Positions 8,941-18,376 are shown, counted from the first letter of the stretch. The stretch is 64,000 nucleotides of DNA from Lysobacter sp. cf310 (GCF_900114355.1 NZ_FOSS01000002.1:133464-197463); one strand, 5' to 3'. The notes: generated by a model from the sequence alone, not told the origin. Translations and numbers: made by a program.

Positions 8941-11253
8941 TCAGAAGCCGGCCTTGAACTCCACGCCCACGATGCGCGGCTCGTTGACGAAGCCGGTCAG
9001 GTTGTTGAAGTCGATCGCGCCGACCGCCTGCACCTTGTCGAGGATGTTGCGGCCGTACAGCGAGACTTCGTACTTGCCGTTGTCCCAGCCATAGCCCACG
9101 CGCAGGCCGCCTTCGACCAGGGCCTTGCCGCGGAACTCCTTGGCCTCGTAGAGGAAGTAGTTGATCTCGCTGCGGTAGGCCCAGTCGGTGTAGACGAAGA
9201 ACTCGCCGCCGTCGCCGACCGGCAGCGAATAGCGCGCGGTCAGGTTGTAGACCCACTTAGGGGCCTGCGGCAGCGGGTTGCCGTTGATGAACGCCAACGT
9301 GGTACCGCCCACCACCGTGGTCGGATCGGTAACCGTGCAGTGCGCCGGATTGCCGTTGCTGGCGCCGCAGACCGCCACCGCCAGATTGCTGTCCTTGATC
9401 TCGGTGTCGTTGTAGCTCGCGCCCAGCGTGATCATCAGGTTGTCGGTGACATAGGCGTCGAAGTCCAGCTCGAAGCCCTGGCCCACGGTCTTGTCGGCAT
9501 TGACCAGGATGGTCTGGTTCGCACCGCCGCCGACCGCGTTGAGCTGCTGGTTGTCGACGTTGTAATGGAACACCGCGAAGCCCAGGCGCGCGCGCTTGTC
9601 CCACAAGTCGGCCTTGACGCCGGCCTCGTAGGAAATGACCTTTTCGGCGTCGGCCACCGACGGCTGCGGCGGCACCTGGAACAGCAGGCGGCCCTGGATC
9701 GACGGCGCGCGGAAGCCCTTAGCCACGCGGGCGTACAGGTTCACGTCCGGGGTGACCTGGTAGACCGCGCTGGCGTCCCAACTGACGTCGTCGACGTCGG
9801 TGTGGACCGGGAACGGGCCCGACACCGGCGCGCCGAACGGCGCGCTTTCCAGCACGCTGGCGGTGAAATCCTTCTTGTCCTGGGTGTAGCGCAGGCCGCC
9901 GCGCAGGGTCAGCTTGTCGGTCACGTCGTAGTCCAGCGAACCATAGGCCGCCCAGGCCTTGTTGCGCTGCTTCTGCTGCGCCCAACCGGCACGCGCACCG
10001 GCGGCAAAGATCGTGTCGTAGTTGAAGCTGTCGACGGTGATGTCTTCGTCGAAATAGAACAGGCCAGCCTGCCAGTTCAGCGGGCCGCTGTAGTTCGACT
10101 CCAGGCGGAATTCCTGAGTCCACTGGCGATGATCGGGCAGACCGTCCGCGGATTCGGCCGAGAACGGAATGAAGCCAGGGCCCGAGGGCGGCGCGAACAC
10201 CGCGCCTACGCCGCCGTCGATGTCGCCGCGGCTGAGCGAATCGGCCGTCTCGTAGCCGGTGATGGAGTACAGGGTCAGGTCGTTGCCGAAGTCCCAGCTC
10301 AGACGCGCGCTGGCGCCGAAGGTGTCGAGCTGCTGGAAGTTGCGCCCGTCGATGGCGACCTTGCTGTCGTCGAAGCCGGCGACCAGGTCGTTGGTGCCCG
10401 GCTTGAAGATGTTGGCGCGGAACAGGCGCGCGGTGCCGTTGAGGTGGCGCGCGTGCACGTTGAACAGGGCGTGGAAGGTCTCGCTGCCGTCGTATTGCAG
10501 CTGCAGGCGCGCGGCCGACTCGTCGTAGCCTTCCAGCTTGGGATTGGTGCGGGCGTTCGGGTTGGTGTTGGTCACCCACTCGTCGCGGCGCTGGTACAGC
10601 ACCGAGGCGCGCGCCGACCAGTTCGGGCCCAGCGGGCCGCTGATCGCGCCTTCGATATTGGTGGTGCCGTGGCTGCCGTAGGCGATCTGGCCGTAGCCTT
10701 CCAGCTCGCGGGTCGGCTTGGCCGATTCGAACTTGACCACGCCGGCCGGGGTGTTGCGGCCGAACAGCGTGCCCTGCGGGCCGCGCAGCAGTTCGACGTT
10801 CTCCATGTCGAACACCGGGAAGCCCTTCAGCAGCGGGTTCTCCAGCACGATGTCGTCGTACACCAGCGAGACCGGCTGCGAGGCGTTGAGGTCGAAGTCG
10901 GTGTTGCCCAGGCCGCGGATGTAGAAGCGCGGGAAGGCGCGGCCGAACGAGGACTCGATGTTCAGGCTGGGCAGACGGCCGGACAGGAAGCGGATGTCGC
11001 CGCCGCCGGAACCGAGCACGTGCAGCTTCTCGGCGTCGACGGTGGTGAGCGCCATCGGCACGTCCTTGGCGCGTTCGACGCGGCGCTGCGCGGTGACCAT
11101 CAGCGCGTCCAGGGTCTTGGCCTCGGATTCGGCGGCGGGCGCCGTCTCGGCGGTGGCGGGCGCGTCCTGCGCGAAAGCGGCGGCGGAAGTCAGGCTGATC
11201 GCGACGGCGATGGCCAGGGCATGGCTGCGGGGAGCACGGACGTGCTGACGCAT
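8941..11253 (-). CDS. TonB-dependent outer-membrane receptor
   Basis: A 770-residue outer-membrane transporter. A signal peptide (residues 1 to about 29, ending AAAFAQ) precedes a TonB-box-like LDALMVTAQRR, the plug domain (VELLRGPQGTLFGRNTPAG) and a long beta-barrel that ends in aromatic phenylalanine (VGVEFKAGF), as barrel assembly requires. TonB-dependent receptors import siderophores, vitamins or oligosaccharides with energy from ExbBD-TonB. The substrate cannot be told from sequence and no siderophore or catabolic genes adjoin. I placed the start at the ATG at 11253, which gives a standard signal peptide; the frame remains open upstream. A terminator follows the gene. Confidence 0.93.
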   Translation of the reverse strand: MRQHVRAPRSHALAIAVAISLTSAAAFAQDAPATAETAPAAESEAKTLDALMVTAQRRVERAKDVPMALTTVDAEKLHVLGSGGGDIRFLSGRLPSLNIESSFGRAFPRFYIRGLGNTDFDLNASQPVSLVYDDIVLENPLLKGFPVFDMENVELLRGPQGTLFGRNTPAGVVKFESAKPTRELEGYGQIAYGSHGTTNIEGAISGPLGPNWSARASVLYQRRDEWVTNTNPNARTNPKLEGYDESAARLQLQYDGSETFHALFNVHARHLNGTARLFRANIFKPGTNDLVAGFDDSKVAIDGRNFQQLDTFGASARLSWDFGNDLTLYSITGYETADSLSRGDIDGGVGAVFAPPSGPGFIPFSAESADGLPDHRQWTQEFRLESNYSGPLNWQAGLFYFDEDITVDSFNYDTIFAAGARAGWAQQKQRNKAWAAYGSLDYDVTDKLTLRGGLRYTQDKKDFTASVLESAPFGAPVSGPFPVHTDVDDVSWDASAVYQVTPDVNLYARVAKGFRAPSIQGRLLFQVPPQPSVADAEKVISYEAGVKADLWDKRARLGFAVFHYNVDNQQLNAVGGGANQTILVNADKTVGQGFELDFDAYVTDNLMITLGASYNDTEIKDSNLAVAVCGASNGNPAHCTVTDPTTVVGGTTLAFINGNPLPQAPKWVYNLTARYSLPVGDGGEFFVYTDWAYRSEINYFLYEAKEFRGKALVEGGLRVGYGWDNGKYEVSLYGRNILDKVQAVGAIDFNNLTGFVNEPRIVGVEFKAGF

Positions 11254-11429
11254 GGCGGGGGGTCTCGATGAAAGCGGCGGCCCGGATCGGGCGGCCTGGG
11301 TTCGTAAGAAGCCGGGCAACGCATGCGCCTGGCATGCGGCTCGGCGACGGGACGACTATGACGTCGGTCCGACCGTCCCCTGACGGCCGTAGCGCGGACT
11401 GCCCGCGCCGGTGGCGGCTCTTTGACGGG

Positions 11430-11580
11430 CGAATGTTACCAAAGCATTAAAGAGTCCGTACTCGGTGGTATGCGTTTAGGCACGGATTCGGCACATGGTT
11501 TGGCCAGATCGCGATTGAAAAATAACGCGCTAAAAATCGCGTAACTGAATGAAATAACTACATTTATCTTCAGAAACCCT
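11430..11580 (-). promoter_or_regulatory. AT-rich upstream region of the TonB-dependent receptor
   Basis: This 150-base stretch is conspicuously AT-rich for the window (for example AATGAAATAACTACATTTATC and TGAAAAATAACGCG). It lies about 180 bases upstream of the receptor start and probably holds its promoter and operators. I see no clean -35/-10 pair and no convincing Fur box, so the assignment rests on base composition and position. Confidence 0.4.
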
Positions 11581-11592
11581 TGCCCGCTCGGG

Positions 11593-12124
11593 GTAGGAGC
11601 GGCGCAAGCCGCGACCGCGAACCCCACGGGCCGGCGCCGGTCGAATCGCGCGCGCCGCCGAACGGGCGGACGAAGAAGCGCCCGCAAGCACGAGCCCTAG
11701 GACCCGGCAGACCTTAAACAAGCCGCCGTCACCGACTCTCGAATCCCCTAACGAAGCTGGCGCCGCAGCGGAAACGACGCGGTCGCGGCTTGCGCCGCTC
11801 CTACCCATGGGCGCGGAGCGCTCGGGCTAGGACGCCGTCGCTGTCTGCGGGAGCGGCGCGGGCGCGCCCCAGAATCCCATGGGCCGACGCCGGTCGAATC
11901 GCGCGCGCCGCCGAACGGGCCGACGAAGAAGCGCCCGCAAGCACGAGCCCTAGGACTCGGCAGACCTTAAACAAGCCGCCGTCACCGACTCTCGAATCGC
12001 CTAACGAGGCTGACGCCGCAGCGGAAACGACGCGGTCGCGGCTTGCGCCGCTCCTACCCCTGGGCGCGGAGCATTCGGGCTCGGATGGTGTCGCTGCGGG
12101 TGGGAGCGACGTGCGTCGCGATTG
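11593..12124. repeat. Tandem duplication (period 253 bp) bounded by REP units
   Basis: A segment of about 200 bases beginning near 11623 recurs near 11876 with more than 90% identity by eye; both copies contain TCGAATCGCGCGCGCCGCCG and ACCTTAAACAAGCCGCCGTC. Each copy ends with an inverted REP (GGTCGCGGCTTGCGCCGCTC at about 11780 and 12033). A plus-oriented REP stands at 11593-11619, and degenerate ones at about 11848 and 12098. No gene is supported in the 11254-12274 gap: the open frames here are repeat-derived and differ between the two copies. Confidence 0.85.
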
Positions 12125-12274
12125 CGCAGGCATGCGCGCCTCCGCAGGCGGTCGCCGGCGCGCGATCGCGGCCGAAGAGCGAAGGAAATCCCTCGCGATG
12201 CCGCTCCAGCCCCAAAACGAGACTCGGTTGGACATGGACCGCCGCCTTTCCGGCGACGGTTCACGCGCCCGCGC

Positions 12275-14368
12275 TTACTGCGCGCCGCCGACCTTTACCG
12301 GCGCGGCGAAGGGCTTGATGCCCAGCGCTTCGTCGATCTCGCTGGGGTAGTAGGCGACCTCGCCCTTGAGCACCAGCGCGACCTTGCGGATGTCGGCGAT
12401 GTTGGCGGTCGGGTCGCCGTCGATCAGGATCAGGTCGGCGCGCTTGCCCGGCGCGATCGAGCCGCGGTCCTCCAGGGTGCGCGAGTACTTGGCGCCGTTC
12501 CAGGTCGCGATCTGCAGCGCCTGCGACGGGGTCATGCCGGCCTGCACGTACAGCTCGAGTTCGCGCTGCAGGGTGAAGCCCGGGATCGCGTCGGTGCCGG
12601 CCACGATCGGCACGCCGGCCTTGTACAGGCGGCCGACGAACTCGACCAACTTTTCGTAGGACCGGTTGTAGCGCGCGGCGGTGGCGTCGTCGGGGATGTT
12701 CATCTCGGCCACGCGCAGGCCGCGCTGCAGGTCCGGCGGCAGATGCGCGGCGACCGCGGCGTAGGCCTGCGACAGTTCGCCCGGGCGCTGGCGCAGGAAG
12801 TCGAAGGTGGTCAGGGTCGGATCGATCACGGTCTGCTTCTTGGCCAGCAGGGCGATGAAGTCCTGCACCGGCTTGGAATCGAAATCCAGGCCGGCGGTCT
12901 TGTCGGCGACCAGGTAGAACCGGGTCAGGGTGCGGGTATCGGTCTTGTCGTCGACGAAGAAGTTCAGCAGCACCTGATTTATGTGCTGGATCTCGTCGTA
13001 GCCCTGCTCCACCACGTCCTGGGCGCGCATGAAGGCCGGCACGTGGCCGCTCACGCGCAGGCCCTTGCTGTGCGCATAGGCGGCGGTGTCGCGCAGCAGG
13101 TCCTTAGGGAAGGAGTTGTAGATCTTGACCTGCGGATAGCCGTGCTCGGCGTACCAGTCCACCGCCTTCTTGGCGCCGTCGATGTCCTTGATCACGAAGC
13201 CGTTGCGCGCCGAGAAGTTGCTCTCGCCTTCGATGAAGCCGGCCGGCACCACGTCCGGCGACATCAGCTTGCCTTCGCGGATTTCGCCCAGGATCTGCTG
13301 CAGGGTGGCGTTGTCGTTGCCCATGTCGCGCACGGTGGTGACGCCGGCGGCGAGGTTGAGCCCGCCGTCCCAGCGGCCGACGTGGCCGTGCATGTCGAAC
13401 AGGCCCGGCAGCAGCACCTTGCCGCCGGCGTCGATGGTGCGGTCGGCCTTGACCTTGGTCGCGCCGCCGGCCTCGACCGAGACGATGCGGCCGTCGCGCA
13501 GCAGCACGTCGGAGAACGGGCCGAGCTTGGCGTGCTCGCTGTCGAACACGCGCGCGTTGCGGATCAGCGTGCTGCCGGCGATGGGATGGCCCAGGCGCTT
13601 GCGCAGATCGACCAGGGCTTCGCCCTCGGCGACTTTCTGCTGGGTTTCCAGGGCGTCGGCGTTGCCCTGCCAGCCCTCCTCGATCAACTGCAGAAAGCCC
13701 GGGAAGATGTAGGCGAACAGGCGCGGGTTTTCGCCCTGGGTGGCCCAGGCGAAGGTCGGGGTGAGGCCGACGCCGGTCATCGCGACCAGCTGCACTTTCT
13801 GCTTCTTGCCGTCGCGCACGACCTCGGCTTCGCCGACCTTGCGCACGGTCAGATTGCCGCTGGGGATCAACGGCAGCTTGCCGTCGCTGCGCTTGCTCAG
13901 CGCGGCCAGGGCGACGCTGAAGCCGGCCGGCGTGCCGCCCAGCGGCGAGTACAGCGCACCCGGCGCGGCGGCCTGCTCGCCCTGGTCGGAGGTGGATTTC
14001 CACTTGGCCTTGCCGTCGGCGACCGAGAAGCTCTCGTCCACCGGCGCGCCGAAGGTCGAGGTCCCCTTGACCGCATAGGTCTGGTAGGTGCCATCGGCGG
14101 CGAGGGTGTAGCTCTCCTTGAGCTCGGGGCCGCGGCCGTTGTCCTTGAAGATGAAGTCGACCGCGATGCTGCCGTCATCGGCGCGGGTCACGGTCTGGTG
14201 GCCGGCCTGCTTGCCGCCGTCGACCAGGGCCAGGTAACGCGTGGTCTCGGCCGCCAGCGCGCTGCTGACGAAGCAGGCGCTCAGGCACAACCCCAGGGCC
14301 AGCCGGCCCAGGGCGCGGCGCGCGCGCATCGAAGGGGGGATCGCGGACGTCTTCAGCACTAAGGTCAT
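12275..14368 (-). CDS. Secreted amidohydrolase with N-terminal extension domain
   Basis: A 697-residue exported metal-dependent hydrolase. After a signal peptide (to about residue 40, SALAA) comes a beta-rich domain of roughly 220 residues of unknown role, then an amidohydrolase TIM barrel. Metal ligands are visible: H327 and H329 (FDMHGHVG), K415 (VKIYN), H442 (SGHVP), H462 (IQHIN) and the Asp in VAGTDAIPG; the barrel closes with PGKRADLILIDGDP. The family includes prolidases, imidazolonepropionases and carboxypeptidase-like enzymes; the substrate is not predictable. It follows the VOC gene by 67 bases on the same strand. An ATG at 14329 is an alternative start that still leaves a signal peptide. 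Confidence 0.9.
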   Translation of the reverse strand: MTLVLKTSAIPPSMRARRALGRLALGLCLSACFVSSALAAETTRYLALVDGGKQAGHQTVTRADDGSIAVDFIFKDNGRGPELKESYTLAADGTYQTYAVKGTSTFGAPVDESFSVADGKAKWKSTSDQGEQAAAPGALYSPLGGTPAGFSVALAALSKRSDGKLPLIPSGNLTVRKVGEAEVVRDGKKQKVQLVAMTGVGLTPTFAWATQGENPRLFAYIFPGFLQLIEEGWQGNADALETQQKVAEGEALVDLRKRLGHPIAGSTLIRNARVFDSEHAKLGPFSDVLLRDGRIVSVEAGGATKVKADRTIDAGGKVLLPGLFDMHGHVGRWDGGLNLAAGVTTVRDMGNDNATLQQILGEIREGKLMSPDVVPAGFIEGESNFSARNGFVIKDIDGAKKAVDWYAEHGYPQVKIYNSFPKDLLRDTAAYAHSKGLRVSGHVPAFMRAQDVVEQGYDEIQHINQVLLNFFVDDKTDTRTLTRFYLVADKTAGLDFDSKPVQDFIALLAKKQTVIDPTLTTFDFLRQRPGELSQAYAAVAAHLPPDLQRGLRVAEMNIPDDATAARYNRSYEKLVEFVGRLYKAGVPIVAGTDAIPGFTLQRELELYVQAGMTPSQALQIATWNGAKYSRTLEDRGSIAPGKRADLILIDGDPTANIADIRKVALVLKGEVAYYPSEIDEALGIKPFAAPVKVGGAQ

Positions 14369-14435
14369 CGTCGTGTCGCTCGTCTCGGGGAGGTGGATGA
14401 AGGACGCGCGCGCGGTCGCGGATGTGACCGCGCGC

Positions 14436-14816
14436 TCAGCTGTGGGTGATCATGCAGACGTAGCCGTCCGCATCGGCGACGCGGAACTCGCCGTTGGGGC
14501 GATAGAAGGGGTAGCCGATCTCGCCGCCGCTCAAACCGGTCGCGCGCAGGTGCGCGTGCATGCCGGCGACGTCGTCGCAGTAGACGTAGAACAGCACCGC
14601 CTGCACGCCGGCGTCGACCGGGCCGTCGGCCAGCACCAGCATCAGCTCGGCGCCGCCGGGATACTGCAGCGCGGCCCGGACCAGTCGCCGGTCCGGACAT
14701 TCGTCGTGATGGCGGCTTTCGATCTCGAAGCCCAGATGGGCGTAGAACGCGGCCGCGCGCAGCACGTCGGCGGCGTGCGGCATGGGGGTGTAGGCGCGGA
14801 CCGGCGGAGGGCTCAT
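14436..14816 (-). CDS. VOC-family (glyoxalase/bleomycin-resistance fold) protein
   Basis: A 126-residue protein with one vicinal-oxygen-chelate module pair: the first half has AAAFYAHLGFEI, the second VLFYVYCDDVAGMHAHL and ends in DADGYVCMITH. Family members bind a metal for lyase or dioxygenase chemistry or sequester drugs. The position usually holding the C-terminal Glu ligand is not obvious here (ADADGYVCMI), so enzyme activity is uncertain and a binding role is possible. The gene precedes the secreted amidohydrolase on the minus strand and is divergent from dcp. Confidence 0.85.
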   Translation of the reverse strand: MSPPPVRAYTPMPHAADVLRAAAFYAHLGFEIESRHHDECPDRRLVRAALQYPGGAELMLVLADGPVDAGVQAVLFYVYCDDVAGMHAHLRATGLSGGEIGYPFYRPNGEFRVADADGYVCMITHS

Positions 14817-15069
14817 GCCCGCCCCCGGCGATGCCGCGATCCACGCCCTTCCTCGCGCTGTCCCATGCGCCCTGCCCCGGCCTGTGCGTGCCCGGCAGTG
14901 TAAGCCAGGGCCGCGGGCGCGTATGTGCCTGAAGTCGCCGGTTCAGGCCGGTGCCCGGCGGATCCGGCCTTGCCGCAGCGGCCGGTCCACGGCAACCATG
15001 CCTTTAGTCATACGTCGGCGCGAACCCCATCCGGTAGGCTTCGGGGTTCCTTTCGACGAGGTCCGTCCG

Positions 15070-17274
15070 ATGAAGCACCCCCTCGCCCTGGCGCTGGCCG
15101 TGGCATTGAGCGTCACCGCCCCCACGTATGCCGCGTCCCCCGCTAAAAAGGCCGACACCGCCGTGAGCGCGCAAACCGCCAACCCGTTCTACGCCGAGAG
15201 CCCGCTGCCGCTGCAGTACCCGCAGTTCGACAAGATCAAGGACAGCGATTTCGCGCCGGCCTTCGATCGCGGCATGGCCGACCAGATCAAGGAAGTCGAA
15301 GCGATCGCCAACAACGCCGACGCGCCGACCTTCGACAACACCATCATCGCGCTGGAGCAGTCCGGCCGCATTCTCGGCCGCTCGACCTCGGTGTTCTTCA
15401 ACCTGGTCGGCACCGACACCAACCCGACCCGCGAAAAGCTGCAGGCCGAGTACGCGCCCAAGCTGTCGGCGCACCGCGACGCGATCGCGCTGAATCCGAA
15501 GCTGTTCGCGCGCGTGAAGAAGCTGTACGAAACCCGCGACTCGCTCGGACTCGACGCCCAGGGCGTGCGCCTGATCGAGCGCTACTACACCGACTTCGTG
15601 CGCGGCGGCGCCAACCTGTCCGAGGCCGACAAGGCCAAGCTCAAGGCGATGAACGCCGAGCTCGCCGGCCTGGCGACCAAGTTCAGCCAGAACGTGCTGG
15701 GCGAGGTCAACGCCTCGGCGATCACCGTCGACACCAAGGAAGAGCTGGCCGGCCTGTCCGACGAGCGCATCGCCGCCGCGGCCGAAGCGGCCAAGACCCG
15801 CAAGCTCGACGGCAAGTACGTGCTGACCCTGCTCAACACCACCGGCCAGCCTCCGGAAACCGATCTGGACAACCGCGCCCTGCGCGAGAAGCTGTACCGC
15901 GCCTCGGTCGCGCGCGGCAGCCGCGGCAACGAGTTCGACAACACCGCCATCGTCGCCAAGGTCGTCAAGCTGCGCGCCGAGCGCGCGAAGATGATGGGCT
16001 ACCCGAACTACGCCGCCTTCGTGCTCGAGGACGAGACCGCCAAGACCCCGCAGGCGGTCAACGACATGCTCGGCCAGCTCGCCCCGGCCGCGGTCGCCAA
16101 CGCCAAGCGCGAAGCCGCCGATCTGCAGACCATGATCGACAAGGAGCAGGCCGCCAAGGGCCAGCCCTCGTTCAAGCTCGAGCCCTGGGACTGGGCCTAC
16201 TACGCCGAGAAGGTGCGCCAGGAGAAGTACGCGTTCGACGAAGCGCAGCTCAAGCCGTACTTCGAGATGAACAACGTGCTCGAGAACGGCGTGTTCTACG
16301 CCGCCGGCCAGCTCTACGGCCTGAAGTTCAAGCGCCGCACCGACCTGCCGCTGTACCACCCCGACACCGCCGTGTACGACGTGTTCGACGCCAACGGCAA
16401 GCAGCTGGCGATCTTCATCGCCGACATGTACGCCCGCGACAGCAAGCGCGGCGGCGCCTGGATGAACTCCTACGTCGACCAGTCGCAGCTGTACGGCACG
16501 CTGCCGGTGGTGGCCAATCACCTCAACATCCCGAAGCCGCCGGCCGGCAAGCCGACGCTGATGACCTGGGACGAGGTCACCACCATGTTCCATGAGTTCG
16601 GCCATGCCCTGCACGGCATGTTCTCGAACGTGAAGTACCCCTACTTCTCCGGCACCAACGTGCCACGCGACTTCGTCGAGTTCCCGTCGCAGGTGAACGA
16701 GATGTGGGCCGACTGGCCGTCGATCCTGGCCAACTACGCCAAGCACTACCAGACCGGCGAGCCGATGCCGCAGGCGCTGCTGGACAAGGTCCTGGCCGCG
16801 TCCAAGTTCAACCAGGGCTTCACCACCACCGAGTACCTCGGCGCGGCGATGCTGGACCAGAACTGGCACCAGATCGGCAGCCCGGACCAGGTCCCGGCGG
16901 CCAAGGACGTAATGGCCTTCGAAGCGGCGGCGCTGCAGAAGGACGGCGTCAGCTACGCGCCGGTCCCGCCGCGCTACAAGACCCCGTACTTCAGCCACAT
17001 CATGGGCGGCTACGCGGCCGGCTACTACGCCTACATCTGGTCGGAAGTGCTGGACGCGAACACGGTCAAGTGGATCAAGGAGCACGGCGGCCTGACCCGC
17101 GAGAACGGCGACCGCTTCCGCGCCACCCTGCTCTCGCAGGGCGGCAGCAAAGACGCGCTGCAGCTGTTCCGCGACTTCTCCGGCCACGAACCGCAGATCC
17201 AGCCGCTGCTGGAGCGCCGCGGCCTGACCGCGCCGGCCGGCGGCAGCCCGGTCAAGACCGGCTCCAAGGAGTAA
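15070..17274 (+). CDS. dcp: Peptidyl-dipeptidase Dcp (M3 metallopeptidase), exported
   Basis: A 734-residue M3 zinc peptidase that removes C-terminal dipeptides from oligopeptides. The zinc site is HEFGH at 508-512 (TMFHEFGHALHGM), with the third ligand E537 in VEFPSQ. The Dcp-type active-site Tyr/His region GYAAGYYAYIWSE follows near the C-terminus. A signal peptide (residues 1-21, ending TYAA) makes it periplasmic or secreted, unlike the cytoplasmic E. coli enzyme. The ATG at 15070 follows GAGGTCCGTCCG. A strong terminator begins 20 bases after the stop, so it is likely monocistronic. Confidence 0.95.
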   Translation: MKHPLALALAVALSVTAPTYAASPAKKADTAVSAQTANPFYAESPLPLQYPQFDKIKDSDFAPAFDRGMADQIKEVEAIANNADAPTFDNTIIALEQSGRILGRSTSVFFNLVGTDTNPTREKLQAEYAPKLSAHRDAIALNPKLFARVKKLYETRDSLGLDAQGVRLIERYYTDFVRGGANLSEADKAKLKAMNAELAGLATKFSQNVLGEVNASAITVDTKEELAGLSDERIAAAAEAAKTRKLDGKYVLTLLNTTGQPPETDLDNRALREKLYRASVARGSRGNEFDNTAIVAKVVKLRAERAKMMGYPNYAAFVLEDETAKTPQAVNDMLGQLAPAAVANAKREAADLQTMIDKEQAAKGQPSFKLEPWDWAYYAEKVRQEKYAFDEAQLKPYFEMNNVLENGVFYAAGQLYGLKFKRRTDLPLYHPDTAVYDVFDANGKQLAIFIADMYARDSKRGGAWMNSYVDQSQLYGTLPVVANHLNIPKPPAGKPTLMTWDEVTTMFHEFGHALHGMFSNVKYPYFSGTNVPRDFVEFPSQVNEMWADWPSILANYAKHYQTGEPMPQALLDKVLAASKFNQGFTTTEYLGAAMLDQNWHQIGSPDQVPAAKDVMAFEAAALQKDGVSYAPVPPRYKTPYFSHIMGGYAAGYYAYIWSEVLDANTVKWIKEHGGLTRENGDRFRATLLSQGGSKDALQLFRDFSGHEPQIQPLLERRGLTAPAGGSPVKTGSKE

Positions 17275-17294
17275 TCCTCCGGTTTACGCACCGC

Positions 17295-17326
17295 AACCGC
17301 CCGGAGCGATCCGGGCGGTTTTTTTT
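17295..17326 (+). terminator. Rho-independent terminator after dcp
   Basis: A perfect 10-bp stem (AACCGCCCGG, loop AGCGAT, CCGGGCGGTT) is followed at once by a run of T residues. It lies 20 bases downstream of the dcp stop codon. Confidence 0.95.
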
Positions 17327-17350
17327 GGGCGGTCGTCAGGAAGGCGAAGA

Positions 17351-17480
17351 GCAAATCCCCCTCAATCCCCCTTTTTCAAAGGGGGAGGCTGAAGCAAATG
17401 CGGCGGCGTTGCGTCGTAGCGGTTCCTCTCCGGCACAGTCCCCCTCTTTGAAAAAGAGGGGTTAGGGGAGATTTGCTTTT
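17351..17480. repeat. Bipartite AGCAAATCCCCC...GGGGAGATTTGCT element
   Basis: The element begins GCAAATCCCCC and ends GGGGAGATTTGC, so its ends are inverted copies. Inside are two G/C hairpins with a TTTTTCAAA-type loop (CCCCCTTTTTCAAAGGGGG and CCCCTCTTTGAAAAAGAGGGG). Related elements occur at 64-190, 46406-46520 and 59924-60032. No transposase or ORF is inside. It fills the gap between dcp and the sirtuin gene. Confidence 0.85.
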
Positions 17481-17524
17481 CGCCACCTCGAAGCAGCCCG
17501 ACCCGCCGCTCTAGAATGGGCGCC

Positions 17525-18376
17525 ATGACCGCCCTACCCGACTCCGACCGCCACGACCCGCACGCGGCCGCACAGGCCCTGCGCGATTGGCTGGACGGGC
17601 ATCGTCGCGTGTTCGTGCTTACCGGCGCGGGCGTCAGCACCGGGTCGGGGATTCCGCATTACCGCGGCGAAGACGGCCAATGGCAGCGCAAGCCGCCGGT
17701 CACCTATCAGGCCTTCGTCGGCGAGGCGGCGACGCGTGCGCGCTATTGGGCGCGCAGCTTCGTCGGCTGGCCGGGCTTCGCGCGCGCGCAGCCGAACCCG
17801 GCCCACGCCGCGCTCGCGCGCTGGCAGGCGCGCGGCGGGCTGTCGCGGCTGCTGACCCAGAATGTCGACGGCCTGCACCAGCGCGCGGGCAGCACCGAAG
17901 TGATCGACCTGCATGGGCGCCTGGACGAGGCGGTGTGTCTGGATTGCGGCGCGCGCCGTCCGCGTGCGGACGTGCAGGAGGAACTGGCGGCGAACAATCC
18001 CGAGTGGACGGCGCTGAGCGCGCGCAGCGCACCCGACGGCGACGCCGATCTGGAAGGCGTGCGCTTCGAGGATTTCGTGCCGCCGCGCTGCGAGGTCTGC
18101 GCGGGTCTGCTCAAGCCCGACGTGGTGTTCTTCGGCGAGAACGTGCCGCGCGCGCGCGTCGCCGCCGCCCACGAGGCCTTGCAGGCCTCCGACGCGATGC
18201 TGGTCGTGGGCTCCTCGCTGATGGTGTATTCCGGCTTCCGCTTCGCGCGCGCGGCGCGCGAGGCCGGCCTGCCCCTGGCCCTGCTCAATCGCGGCGTGAC
18301 CCGCGCCGACGATATCGCGACGCTCAAGCTGGAAGCGGATTGCGCGGCGACCTTGGATATCGCGCTGGCGGCGTGA
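17525..18376 (+). CDS. NAD-dependent protein deacylase (sirtuin, class II-like)
   Basis: A 283-residue Sir2-family enzyme that removes acyl groups from lysine using NAD+. It shows the NAD-binding GAGVSTGSGIPHYRG (residues 34-48), TQNVDGLH (111-118), the catalytic H130 in DLHG, and a zinc finger of four cysteines, C138 and C141 (CLDC) and C189 and C192 (CEVC), followed by KPDVVFFGE. The long spacing and the GSGIPHYR variant place it near the SIRT4-like class II rather than CobB. It has no operon partners; REP repeats follow. An ATG three codons upstream is equally possible. Confidence 0.93.
   Translation: MTALPDSDRHDPHAAAQALRDWLDGHRRVFVLTGAGVSTGSGIPHYRGEDGQWQRKPPVTYQAFVGEAATRARYWARSFVGWPGFARAQPNPAHAALARWQARGGLSRLLTQNVDGLHQRAGSTEVIDLHGRLDEAVCLDCGARRPRADVQEELAANNPEWTALSARSAPDGDADLEGVRFEDFVPPRCEVCAGLLKPDVVFFGENVPRARVAAAHEALQASDAMLVVGSSLMVYSGFRFARAAREAGLPLALLNRGVTRADDIATLKLEADCAATLDIALAA

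Noticed and set aside
8146-11271. Plus-strand frame of about 1040 codons antisense to the TonB-dependent receptor
   Set aside because: The opposite strand encodes a clear receptor with plug and barrel motifs; this frame is repetitive and motif-free.
11436-12270. Several overlapping frames in the 1-kb gap
   Set aside because: They arise from duplicated repeats, appear in more than one frame for the same repeat and lack start signals.
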